A stretch of 64,000 bases of DNA, from positions 806,001-870,000 of the forward strand of contig JBLDXI010000031.1 of the NCBI GenBank assembly GCA_047495785.1. Reading direction: 5' to 3'. Position 1 is the first letter of the stretch. Each line of letters starts with the position of its first letter. This document shows positions 54,173 through 64,000 of this stretch, in pieces. The DNA is from Lepidodermella squamata. Its lineage: Eukaryota > Gastrotricha. Below the pieces are notes generated by a model. That model saw only the letters and a program-made list of their open reading frames with translations, was not told where the DNA came from and made no database searches. The position numbers and the translations under genes are program-made.

Positions 54173-56406
54173 CCGACTGATTTTAGGACCAAGGCATAAA
54201 TAATTTCAGAGGGGTGATAATAATTAATATAGTCGACATTATCAGTGAAAATACCAATGTTATTAACAGTTTCTTGGCTTATCTCTAGAGCCTGACTGAG
54301 CTTGAGAACAGCCAATTTATTGCTGGAGCCGATCATTTGGAAGCCACTTGACGCTTTTGCGCAGGATTCCGGCAAAATAACGTGTCGCTCGTCCAAAATC
54401 GAGATCATACACACGCCAGAGGCAGAACGAAATGGTATGAAGTACGGGTATCTGATAGGATCGTCTATTGATACTGTTGTTAGGTTCACCTTTTGCAAAC
54501 CTTGACCGGCCATCATTTGAGGCATAGCTCTCAACCTGCAGCCATCGTGAACCTTCAGAACATCTTCGTAACTCAGCGGAATATCGTAAATTGATAAGCA
54601 GAAAATAGCGTCTTCCCCAGTTCCGCTCAACCTCAAGTCAAACATGCTGGTAGGATAGAAACTTGTTTCATTCGTGAAGTATATCAGTCCAAAGGCGTTG
54701 TAAACAAGCAGCCCGTTACCATTATTGACAAGGCAAAGGAAAGTCCAAGAATCATTTGGAATCGCTGCTGCTAGAGTGTATGTTTCGTTGTGGTTTCGAA
54801 CCTTCAGTGCGCCTTCGCTGTTTATCGACAAGTGGAGCGACCACTGCGGAAATTCAACTACATCTCTACTTTGTCTTGTCGATGATTTCAAGATGAATAG
54901 GGCAATAGTGTATCCGTTAGTGATGGGCAGGTTGATCGGTTGAATTTCAACGAGGCGCTCAGATATTTTCACCCCACCTTGTTTATTGGAACTGAACGGT
55001 CCGGTAATGAAACTAGGTATCCCGGACCTGCTACCAATGGTATCGCGAAGTCGGCGTCTGCCCATATCGTTGATCCCGCTGGCCTCGTCGAATGGCCACA
55101 CAGCTATCAGTGAAAGTGGCTTGGCGTACGGCAAGACTATGAGAAACCCAGTTAAACTGTAATCTAATTTGAATTACATATTGCGAACCGCGAGCAACTT
55201 ACGCAAAGATATTGTATGAATTTGGATAGCTTCTGATCCAATTTCTTGCTCAATCTCGCGGCATATTTCTTCCTCGGATTGATAAGGTGAAAATATCACG
55301 GGAACCTTTCCTTGAGCTTCAAATTTAGCCATTATTTTCTCACATTTCTCACCGTGACAATGCCCAGTGTACCTCGTCAATTCGACAGTATAGACATACC
55401 AGCGGAGAAAATGTCCCACTTCATTCAACAGTCGCGAAACCTAGATCATAAAAATACTTATCTATGATATATGTCATCAGCTGAGGAACCATAGGAAACC
55501 TCTATGCTAGCAGTGTTTATGATTTTCTTTCGGGCATCGCTGGTGCGCTTCGAAATATCAGGATGCCAATTGTATTCCATGTAGTAGAGCCCCAACAGGT
55601 TTACTGTTGGTGAAGCATAAGCGGGAAATTGATTTTCCAAGCTGATAAATATTTTTAATCCTACCGTTCGGTTGCCATGTTGCAAATTGCTGGTATTCCG
55701 AACACAGCTCAATGATTTGCCTTAGCAGTGAATGTTCGTAGATGCTCATTTGATAGCCGGTAAGACAAGAGAAATGTTCCTGATTAGTGGCTCCAAGAAG
55801 GCCACCAATGGAGATTTTCGGCTCTGCTGCCGCCGATATTTCGTAGCCGTCGAATGGACCAAGTGTTTCTAGCACGTAACTTGGCTCCTCGCCAATGGTC
55901 GCTAGAACTTTGTTGGTAGTCCACATTGTTAGTGTGATGAAATAAAATTTAGCCAATCGAATCGTTCGAAGGTCTGCAATCAGCCGTGTCGCTTGATTTT
56001 CAGAGCCTTTAAGACTCAGCATTTGGTTTGACGCGTTGTACGAAATAATCAGAGTCTTGTTCTGGCGCTCGCACGCAATTACTTCAACCTCGCCACTTCG
56101 AGAATCTGAGTAGAAGAACACCGAAATCGTAAGGCTGTTGTGTATTTCGGCAGATGGTAGTGCGAACGCATCCAGAATTGCTAGTTCCTTCTGAGTCGTA
56201 GCGAATGAGGTTCCGAGGTAACCGAATGGACCGGCGATCTCTAAATCACCAATAACATCAGCTGTCCCGCCCAACTGTTTGGCTTCTCCGCTCACATCTT
56301 CAGCTTCATGTAGCATGTCGTAAGGTACCAGTAGAACGGGATCTGGCAATTCCGCGGAAGAAAGGAAGATGTTAGCGGCGATATAGATCAGAATAAGCAG
56401 ATCCAT

Positions 56407-57040
56407 TTTTCCGAAAGATGGTTTAAAGCCAAGGAATTTTTATAAGGTCATCTGCGGTGACGTAGAACCCTCTTATAAAATAGAACACAGATGTTTTATT
56501 TCGAATTAATTGATAAACATTTTAATTTTAAATGTTAACAGATTCAAATGCGATTGATTTGATTTAATGGGAAGTTCTCTTGCCAATCGCTAGGCTCATA
56601 TAGATTTCTTATCGTTTTCGTTCATGAGATCATTATGAGCCAAACATATGACGTGCCGGCATCTGTTGTTAATAAAGTTGGATCGAATTCTAGGTTAATT
56701 TCACACGCCGAAAAAGCCTCGAAATTTTGGAGAATTTAAGGAATGATTTTTGGTGAATTGCTCATTTTTGACGCTTTTAAACTGACTTCACCCCTCAACC
56801 CTACTATTGAAACAAATGCGGCAACCGCTGTTGATCGATTCCGGCCTATAGCAGCCTGCATCCCTTTGCCCATTTAATGTGAAACCTGAAGTGGCACACG
56901 TCCAAATATATCGGATCTACAGAAAAACCCTGGATACAATTGCCAGCTCCCTCCCTTAAAATTCTTCTGTCTCACTTCTGTCTCACTCTCAAGCAAGGAG
57001 CCACTGATTTACGGATTGCCGCGAATTGAACCCAAAACGC
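56407..57040. other. Intergenic with a dispersed repeat
   Basis: Positions about 56714-56822 are a diverged copy of the repeat at about 20375-20530. No gene recognised. Confidence 0.45.
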
Positions 57041-57690
57041 CGTTCACAGTGTCAATATTCTTTTACACCGACTCAACTAGCGGCGATGTCGAAATTTGTA
57101 TGCTGCCGTATGCGCCCGTATTCGTTGAGAATATTCGGAATTCCTGAAAACTTAAGATCAGAGAAATTGAAAATAAAATTTCAATCATTTCTAAGCTAAT
57201 CCCTGAGTCCAATTTTCAAAAAATAGCGTTAGCTATTGCTCGCTTCGCTCGCAAAGAGATGAATTTTTGTTTGGCCTTGATTGATAGTTTCTGAACTTCC
57301 TCAAATTTCAACGCTCAGCTACAGCCTTTCGCGCACATGTGCGCACGCATAGGCGCAAAATTTGTTTCGTCTTTTATCAGGAATTTACAACAAATTGGGC
57401 CGCCAAACGTCAAAAGCCCAGGGGCCGCCAGAGGGTTAATCCGGCCCTGGGCTCTGCTAGTACGATATGGTGCCGGAACGAGTTGTATGATGCCGGAACG
57501 ATGGATAAAACACGTCTACATTCGACGACTTTTTCTTGCGGCGGGAAAGTGGGATTCAGCCTCTCATTGTTTATCGCAGCTGCCTGTGCCACATTCGCGC
57601 GATAGCCCGTTCTGAATTGAAAAATCTTACTGCGGGAACTCTAGCGATAGAAATCACTTATAATAAATCACCTTAAGTTGTCATGACAAT
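57041..57690 (+). pseudogene. Scattered relics of receptor-family exons
   Basis: Positions 57041-57100 match the LamG 1 strand of member F (TTCTTTTACACCGACTCAAC, then TAGCGGCGATGTCGAAAT). Positions about 57466-57660 match the last exon and 3' flank of member D (TGCGGCGGGAAAGTGGGATT, TTTATCGCAGCTGCCTGTG, AATCTTACTGC). Between them the gene body is lost. Confidence 0.65.
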
Positions 57691-58170
57691 AATTTCAACT
57701 TTTCTTTGGCTTGGAAGAAGGTACCAATTTTAAAATATATGTACGGCGACTGTCATAAAAACCCCCCTTGTTTACATAAAGAACGGGTCTGGCGCCGGGC
57801 CCTGTGCTTATATCGAGGGCGCACCGAACTGTAACAAAGAATCAAGGACTCGCTGATCATCGTGTTACTGAGCCGCAGAGTTCAGCTAAAAATGGACTGA
57901 GCGTTTCCCTCAGATTGCGCAACCGGGGGCCGGACGGAACTTATATGGCTCCGGAATTGAGCAAATCTAATACAACCTCACTGGCATATTTCCAAATTTA
58001 ATAAATACTTATCAGATAGACTAGAAATCCCTCGATGCATCTGTTTTGAATTCAGATAAAAATTCTTATCAGAAAAGTTGAATGTTCAGTGTTCATCACG
58101 TAATCGCAGGGGCACCTATACTTTTGCGCATTTTAATCTGAATTTCGGCGACCTTTCTGACGCTAAAACC
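57691..58170. other. 5' flank of kinase gene F
   Basis: No gene. The final about 80 bp (CTGAATTTCGGCGACCTTTC, TGACGCTAAA) recur upstream of the start codon of member G at 63155, so this is the family promoter/5' UTR. Confidence 0.5.
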
Positions 58171-61100
58171 ATGAATCCGATTGTCATAGTCTTTGTTTCA
58201 ACTATTATCGTGGCATCTTTTGCACAATTACCAGATTCACTACTGGTTCTACTGGTGCCGCTCGACATGCAATCTGGATCCAAAGATTTGAGCGGGCGGG
58301 CTAAGCAACTAAGTGACCCTGCTCATTCAAGCGTTAACCATGTGACGGCGGGTCCGTTTGGTTACCTTGGAACTTCCGTTTCATTTTCTAGCAAGGAACC
58401 GCTCAGTTACAGCTTGCCACTGATTAAAGCCAACCGGCCGTTGACAATTTCAATGTTCTTCTACTCCGACTCAACTAGCGGCAATGTCGAAATTTTATAT
58501 TACGAGCGTCAGGAAAAGTATATCATTTTATCAGTCAACGCTTCAGAAAGGATGAGGCTGAGTCTTACAAGTTACGAAAAAGGAAAAACAAGCAGTTATG
58601 ACCTTATTGAATTACGGCGAGCATGCTTCTATTTCATCTCGCTATCAATTCGAGAATTCGGCTGGCTTGTCGTAACAATAGGCATGGAGCCATATTATTC
58701 TATTGAACCTTCAATCCCACTTGATTTTCTCGATATTTCGGAATCGGCGGAACCTAAACTTAACATCGGCGGTAGGGATGGTGCAACAAATCGCGAGCTT
58801 TTCTCGTGTGTTACAGCATATCAAACGAGCCTCTGGGAACCATTAGTTTTGAAAGAAATTGTCGATTTGTGTATGCAACAACACCGAATTGCTTCTTCAA
58901 AAGGACAGCGAGGTATGAATATACTTAGGATTGCCGGTAACAAATAATTAATCATGTCGTTCAAGTCTATTTGTTAGGCCACCGATATATGGAAACCGAG
59001 TGGAATGCCGAGATTTCCAAGCCAAATAGCATGGCTCGCTATCAAATAACTTATGACACTAACATTAAAGTTTTTATTACTCGATGGTTATATGTGACAA
59101 ATTTCACTTGCACTTTTTCAGGTCTTAACGCTTATGAACCAAGCGGGTATCGTTACTTATGCATCTACTTACGCTGTTGAAGTTTCAAGCTATGCGGGGA
59201 TGTGTAACGGCTTGAATTGCGAAAAGGTCCTAGTAGCCTATTTAATTCCGATTGTCTATGCTGTGAAGTTCTCGCAATCTGAGGAAGAATTATGTAACGA
59301 AATCGAGCAAAAACTACTTTCGGACGAATATCGTATTACATCGGTAATGTCGCTAGGTAAGATTCGGTTAATTCATTCATCAACCATTCATTTAAAATGC
59401 ATATATAGGCAATTTGCCTTACGCCAGACCACTGAAACTGCTGGCAGTGTGGCCATTTGACGAAATAAGCGGCTTACGAGACATGGGACCTTTACGGCTT
59501 CGTTCTGCTACGGAAGATAGCTCAGTAATCTTCGTTGATGGTCCTTTCAATGCTCGAAAAGCTGCGGTGCGATTAACCCAATCCCTGATGAAAATCGATC
59601 CCGTCAAAGTTACGATAAATGAGGGTTTTACTGTCGCCTTTTTCTTATGGAAGTCCTCATCATCAAAAGCTAGAGATATTATGGCATTGCCCCAGTGGTC
59701 GCTAAGTATTGGGATAAATAGTGAGGGCGTGCTGTACGTAAAAAGCCTGGAAAGACTTTACAGCCTAACAATGGCGGTTTCGGACGACGCTTGGTCATTT
59801 CTCGGATTCGTGAGCAATTCATCTGGATTTTATGTCTACAATTCCTTCGGACTTATGTATTATGCGAGTGATATGAAGTTCAAATCGGCAAACATGTTCA
59901 GCATTGAGTTAAACGGGAATGGTTTGGACAGCATATCGTGTCTATCACTTTACGTAACTCCAATGAGCTTGGAAGACATTTCTCAAATTCATGACGGGTG
60001 TAGAGGGAAAATCATTCCGCAGTTGAAATCAGGCCAGACTTTCCCGCCGAACTCTGCAACGGCCCAAAAGAATTTCCCATTCTTCAAACCGTTAATCACT
60101 GATATCAGCTGTATGGCTACAAGGTTGGACAGTCGGCATTACTTGTTGCCTGAATCGTGCTTGGAGCTACATCAAGGGTCAACAAATAAAGATGTCTTCG
60201 AAATTATTGGTGTAAAGGACCGGGTGGCAATCCTCAGGCTAAATAACAGTGCTGAAATAGACCCTGAAACTTCGAATAACATCGCTCTGTTCACTAAATA
60301 CGTTGGCATGGCTGATTTCTGGTGGACTACAGTGTTTGCTGTAGGATTCCAAGTTGAAAGCGATAGTCGCTCGATTTATTACAACTCCAACTATAATTTC
60401 TACGAGGTTCGTGGACACATTAATAGCTCAGCCCCAGAATGCGAATCCGATTCGTACATTTGCTTTGATCTGTCTTCCTTTTCTGAAACGCTTCCTACTA
60501 ACTTAAATCTGGGCGCTGTTCTATCTTTCAAAGATTACGGCCTACCATATGCCTACCACCTTGAGGAGCCTAAAATGATAATGGTGAGATAAAATTTCTT
60601 AATTTGACATCAATACTTAAAATAAGACATGCGCAGGGTGGAATTTATTTGGGCGGAGAAACCGACACATTCGTTCGATTTCTCAACGTTGTGTCACGAA
60701 CTAGCTGGATACAGGAGACAGTAGCGTGTAGTTCTTTCTACGCAGTCAAATTAGATTGCCCCCAGTCTCTGGATCAGATTGACTCTGAAACGTCACTAAC
60801 ACCTGGAGAAACCACTGCCTCAACATCGCAGAGCAAAAATTGGCAGATAACAACAATACCAGTTTCAAACACATCGTCTTCATCAGAAGGTTATTAATAT
60901 TTAATTGAATTTATTATAACTCTTTCATTTTAATTCCTCTGCGCAGACGTAATTACGGCGGCATTGTTGTCAGCAACTGGTGGGTCTTTACTTGTTCTAG
61001 TTGGAATCGCAGCGTGGTGTTTAGTAAGGAAGCAGAGGAAATTAAAGTTTGCAAAACAGAAAGGAATTATCGGAGGAGAAACCACTTACATAACCCCTTA

Positions 61101-62099
61101 TGGCGATTTCAAACAAATGCTCGAGATGACACCCGAGGGCCGTTATCTCTTACCATTGATCGAAAAGATTAACATTTATCCGAACTGGCTTGAGACAAAC
61201 GAGTTGATTGGCCAAGGTTTCTTTGGCGCTATTCATAGGGGCATTTTGAGAAAACCAGGCTGCGAACCTCTTGCCATTGCTCTGAAAAGTGTTTTGCCTG
61301 GTGCTTGTAACGATGTTGTTGCCTTTGTCAGAGAAGCTCTGATAATGAAGGAATTCGATCACGAAAACGTCCTGCAAGTGATAGGTATCGCGTCTCTCGA
61401 CGGACGGCCAAACATTATTGTCCCTTATATGGAAAGAGCAAATCTCCATCACTATCTTAATTCTTACGAGGATAAATTTTGGGAGCATGATCTTTTGGCT
61501 GACTATTCCAAACAAATATGCAGAGGAATGGTTTATCTGTCGTCACGCCACTGTCTTCACAGAGACTTGGCGTGCCGCAACATTTTGGTTTCAGACAATG
61601 AAGTATTGAAGATTTCAGACTTTGGATTGTCCCGATTGGTTTCTAACGAGCACCTCTACTATCGATCTGGTGATATCAATACGTCTATGATACCAACTCG
61701 ATGGCACCCACCCGAGTCCCTCAGTAGTCAAATTTTTCTGCCAAAAGGAGATGTTTGGTCGTTTGGGGTTGTTGTCTGGGAGATTTTCTCTCGTAAGTAT
61801 AGCGTGAAGCGTTGTCTTTCGCCGGCTTAAATTTCAGGCTATTTTTATTAGTTTGTCGCGAAGAGCCCTATGCAGGGTTGAACAATTTCGAGGTCATAGT
61901 TAACGTGACTGGCGGGTTACGTCTGAGCAAACCAAAATTATGCAGTGATGAAATGTAAGTATAATTATTTTGAATATTACTATAATTACATTTATTCATC
62001 TTCAGATACAACAAAATAATTATAGCTTGTTGGAAATGTCCCGAGACCGAGAGGCCGTCATTTCAAGAAACTTTGGAGGCCTTTGAAGAGCTGAAATAA
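58171..62099 (+). CDS. Receptor tyrosine kinase, LamG-LamG-pseudotrypsin ectodomain (member F)
   Basis: Eight exons: 58171-58912, 58978-59069, 59122-59356, 59409-60583, 60637-60889, 60947-61792, 61852-61954 and 62006-62099. Start MNPIVIVFVSTIIVASF (signal peptide). LamG 1 (GPFGYLGTS, NRELFSCVTAY); linker (GHRYMETEWNAE, CNGLNC, CNEIEQKL); LamG 2 (KLLAVWPFDEISG). Trypsin-like domain with CMATRLDSRHYLLPESC (Ser at His57), Leu at the Ser195 position, and an end TSWIQETVAC. Helix LLSATGGSLLVLVGIAAWCL. The kinase has GQGFFGAIHRG, IALKS, HRDLACRN, SDFGLSR, PTRWHPPES, DVWSFGVVVWEIFSR and CPETERPSF. All catalytic residues are present and exon boundaries match member C exactly. The juxtamembrane motif TTYITPYGDFKQ is shared with C (LTYITPFNDFKE) and offers a conserved Tyr. 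It ends directly after the kinase fold. Confidence 0.86.
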
Positions 62100-63154
62100 T
62101 TAGAAATAAAAATAGCATTTGAAAACTGTTGAAAGAGAGAAACCGATTTATTGGTGGTCTATGTTACGGGTATTTACTGTAACATTGCCTTATAGACACA
62201 GGATTATGTAATTAATTGATAATACAGATTGGTATGTTTCATAAATACTGAATGTAATTCATAAATACAATTTGTATTTTCCTTTGTTTCATAAAATCAT
62301 GGGAAATTGTGATGTGAGGTGAGTTGACTTTGAGGGTTTTTGAAACTGGGGTGTCCCGAAGTGGTCGCCTGATGGTTTTCATAACACTTGAATATTGCGA
62401 AAATTTGGTTCATTCTTAGTCACCTTTCCAGGAAAAATCTTCAAAAATAGCGATAGCTGAGTTCGCTCGCATCCAATTTTATTCGACTGAAAACCGTCTA
62501 AAGTTGCAGTTGAGAGCCGAGTTCATGTAGATTTTGAAGAAATTATGAGAAAAAATGCTGTAAATTGAGTGACATTTTATAGTTTGGACGCGAAATGTTG
62601 GAAGTTTTGAGCATATTTTCCCTCACTGAAAAATGGAAAAAATGGAAAAGATCGCTAGGGGCCGCAGCCTGGTAAAGAATTTTGATTTTGGGGTCGCCAA
62701 GTGTTAGGGGTTTAGAAGGCCTGTACTAACCGTTTCCCCGTTGACTAGGCCTGTTTCAAATAATCTCTAATTATCACATTTCCATTAGCAGAAATAAGTT
62801 TCCTACCTTTTACAGTGTTGTCTAAGGTATGAATAATACGATAGCCGGTGATGTTCTAACCAGCTGCGAATTTAATCTATTTGAAATTCGATTCGCAGTC
62901 ATGCCCGATACATCAATCGGACCTCCATTCAATCCGAGTTTTTCATCATTATACCAGATGGCGACGCCATATGCGGGGTTCGTAATAAACGAAATGACCC
63001 TGAAAACGATAAGAAGAATTGGCAGGAACCCTCGATGCAATTTATATTAAATTCATTTCTGAAAAGGTGGTTGTTCACCGCGCAATCGCAGATGTACCAA
63101 TACACATTTCACAGTTATAACCTGAATTTCAGCGAACTCTCTGACGCTAAAAAT
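62100..63154. other. Intergenic with dispersed repeats
   Basis: Positions about 62138-62215 repeat sequence from about 20826-20920. Positions 62445-62480 (AAAAATAGCGATAGCTGA, TTCGCTCGCA) resemble 57219-57260. A 73-codon plus frame at 62829 has no family resemblance. The last about 100 bp match the 5' flank of member F. Confidence 0.5.
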
Positions 63155-64000
63155 ATGAATCTGCGCATCATAGTCTATTTTTCAGCTGGCATAGTGGCAT
63201 CTTTTGCACGATTACCTGATCCAATTCTACTCCTGCCGCTCGACATGCAATCTGGATTCAAAGATTTGAGCGGGAAGTCTAAACAGCTAAGCGAACCAGC
63301 TCATCTGAGCATTAGCCAAGTGATGGCAGGTCCATTCGGTTATTTAGGAACTTCCGTTTCATTTTCAAGCAACGAACCGCTGATTTATAGCTTACCGTTG
63401 ATCGATAATTATCAGCCGTTGACCATTTCAATGTTTTTCTACTTCGACTCAACAGCTGGTGATGTCGACATTTTCACCTACGAGCGTCGAGATAATTATC
63501 TCTTTTTGTCTGTCAACGCTTCGGGAGGAAGGCTAATTTTGAGGAGTTTCGAGAACGGGAAAACAAGAAGCATTGCTGAGCTTCGCGAAGTCCGGCCTGC
63601 CAACTATTATTTCATCTCTCTCGCAATTGCATTCAACGGCGTGGTTCTGGTAACCATAGGTGTTGAGCCAAACTACTCTCTCGAAACTGCAATTCCTTTC
63701 GATGGTCATACTACCATTGGATCTGCAGAACCAAAACTGTACATCGGCGGTCTGAATGGAGCATCGAATCGCGAGCTTTTCTCTTGTGTTACAGCGTATC
63801 CTACGTGCATTTACGACCCATTAGTTACGAAACAAATTGTTGACTTATGCTTGCAGCAACACCGAGCCGCTTCTTCAACGCGCCAACGAGGTATGAATCT
63901 ATTGAGGAATGACAATGATAACTATTTAAGCCCTTCAAGTGAGCTTGTTTGCCCACCGATATACGGAGACCGAATGGCATGCTGATTTCGGCAAGCTTCA
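63155..64000 (+). CDS. LamG receptor-family gene, 5' part only (member G)
   Basis: Exon 1 (63155-63890) starts MNLRIIVYFSAGIVASF and encodes LamG 1 (LPDPILLLPLD, GPFGYLGTS, NRELFSCVTAY), the closest relative of member F. The intron 63891-63939 ends CTTCAAG. The partial exon 2 from 63940 reads VSLFAHRYTETEWHADFGKL and continues past the window edge. The acceptor used by F (TTGTTAG) is mutated to TTGTTTG here, and the upstream CAAG restores the frame. Whether it carries a kinase lies outside the window. Confidence 0.75.

Larger units (their letters stand above)
53126..54190. mobile_element. Palindrome-bounded insertion in member E exon 4
   Basis: About 1.06 kb lies between homologous halves of the exon. 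The left end is a 109-bp palindrome and the right end a palindrome of about 100 bp. The outermost bases (GCCTTAGTTGTAATTTTAG at left, the complement of GCCTTGGTCCTAAAATCAG at right) form an imperfect terminal inverted repeat. Flanks are TA-rich and an exact target duplication cannot be assigned. The interior is AT-rich and has no transposase frame. Foldback-type non-autonomous transposon by structure; family unknown. Confidence 0.6.
50721..56406 (-). pseudogene. Transmembrane LamG-LamG-pseudotrypsin receptor without kinase, interrupted (member E)
   Basis: Exons: 55665-56406, 55500-55603, 55203-55440, 54189-55136, then an insertion, then 52858-53125, 51016-51268 and 50721-50959. Signal peptide MDLLILIYIAANIFLSS; LamG 1 (LPDPVLLVPYD); linker (GLYYMEYNW, CHGEKC, CREIEQEI); LamG 2 (SLIAVWPFDEASG); trypsin-like domain with CMISILDERHVILPESC (Ser at His57) and CRITVGTAL (Val at Ser195). 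About 1.06 kb of palindrome-bounded DNA splits exon 4 between SEIIY and YNWWYPIR, with stops. One helix (AVSCSFAVLVIGIAAWCLC) and a tail of about 50 residues end the gene, with no kinase. The fifth intron is 1589 bp and starts GCAAGT (GC donor). Coding parts are otherwise clean, so the interruption may be recent, or the insertion may be removed in RNA. Confidence 0.72.

Noticed and set aside
60964-61792. Kinase of members C/F as a pseudokinase
   Set aside because: Gly loop, VALK/IALK lysine, HRD Asp, DFG Asp and the Arg of the last subdomain are all present.
1-64000. CRISPR arrays, operons with ribosome binding sites, phage or plasmid features
   Set aside because: Spliced genes and intron-bearing Pol III tRNA genes show nuclear eukaryotic DNA; no regularly spaced short repeats were seen.

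Overview
The window is animal (metazoan) nuclear DNA. Evidence: genes broken by very small introns (mostly 47-63 bp, GT-AG with a few GC-AG), intron-containing tRNA-Ile(UAU) genes with A/B boxes and T-run terminators, and animal-type families (receptor tyrosine kinases, nicotinic-type Cys-loop channels, class C 7TM receptors, lipocalins, a Kunitz domain, an UNC-93-like protein). Gene density is high, both strands are used, and tandem paralogues abound. The phylum cannot be fixed from the sequence; a compact invertebrate genome (for example nematode-, tardigrade- or appendicularian-like) fits. Exon structures below were read by eye from splice consensus and paralogue alignment.

Layout. 0-5 kb: a tRNA-Ile, a secreted lipocalin-Kunitz protein and two tandem single-exon lipocalins with a duplicated TATA promoter. 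5-9 kb and 14.8-17.5 kb (both minus): two paralogous loci in which a degenerate NEK-like kinase is followed by an ankyrin array. The first holds a hAT-like miniature transposon; the second is broken by a 664-bp near-perfect inverted repeat. 9.2-14.6 kb: two minus-strand class C (GABA-B-like) receptor paralogues, one truncated after the fourth membrane helix and one with a frameshift. 18.5-31 kb: three short Cys-loop channels sharing a promoter motif, two more tRNA-Ile genes and an UNC-93-like transporter. 32.3 kb: a basic-headed ankyrin protein.

26.4-64 kb is dominated by one expanded surface-receptor family. The shared ectodomain is signal peptide - LamG/ConA-like domain 1 - small Cys-containing linker - LamG/ConA-like domain 2 - a domain that I read as a catalytically dead trypsin (S1) fold. 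Members end differently: secreted (26.4-29.2 kb), probable GPI anchor (33.3-36.2 kb and 42.6-45.4 kb), one transmembrane helix with a short tail (50.7-56.4 kb, disrupted), or helix plus intact tyrosine kinase (36.5-40.6 kb and 58.2-62.1 kb). A further member starts at 63.2 kb and runs off the window. Several members are divergently paired over less than 300 bp. The cluster is still changing: a 4444-bp perfect-looking tandem duplication (45282-54169), palindrome-bounded insertions and several exon relics.

Inference: the mix of kinase-bearing, GPI-linked and secreted molecules with one ectodomain looks like a receptor/co-receptor/decoy system, possibly for recognition, defence or self/non-self. 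This receptor family is the best candidate here for an undescribed system.
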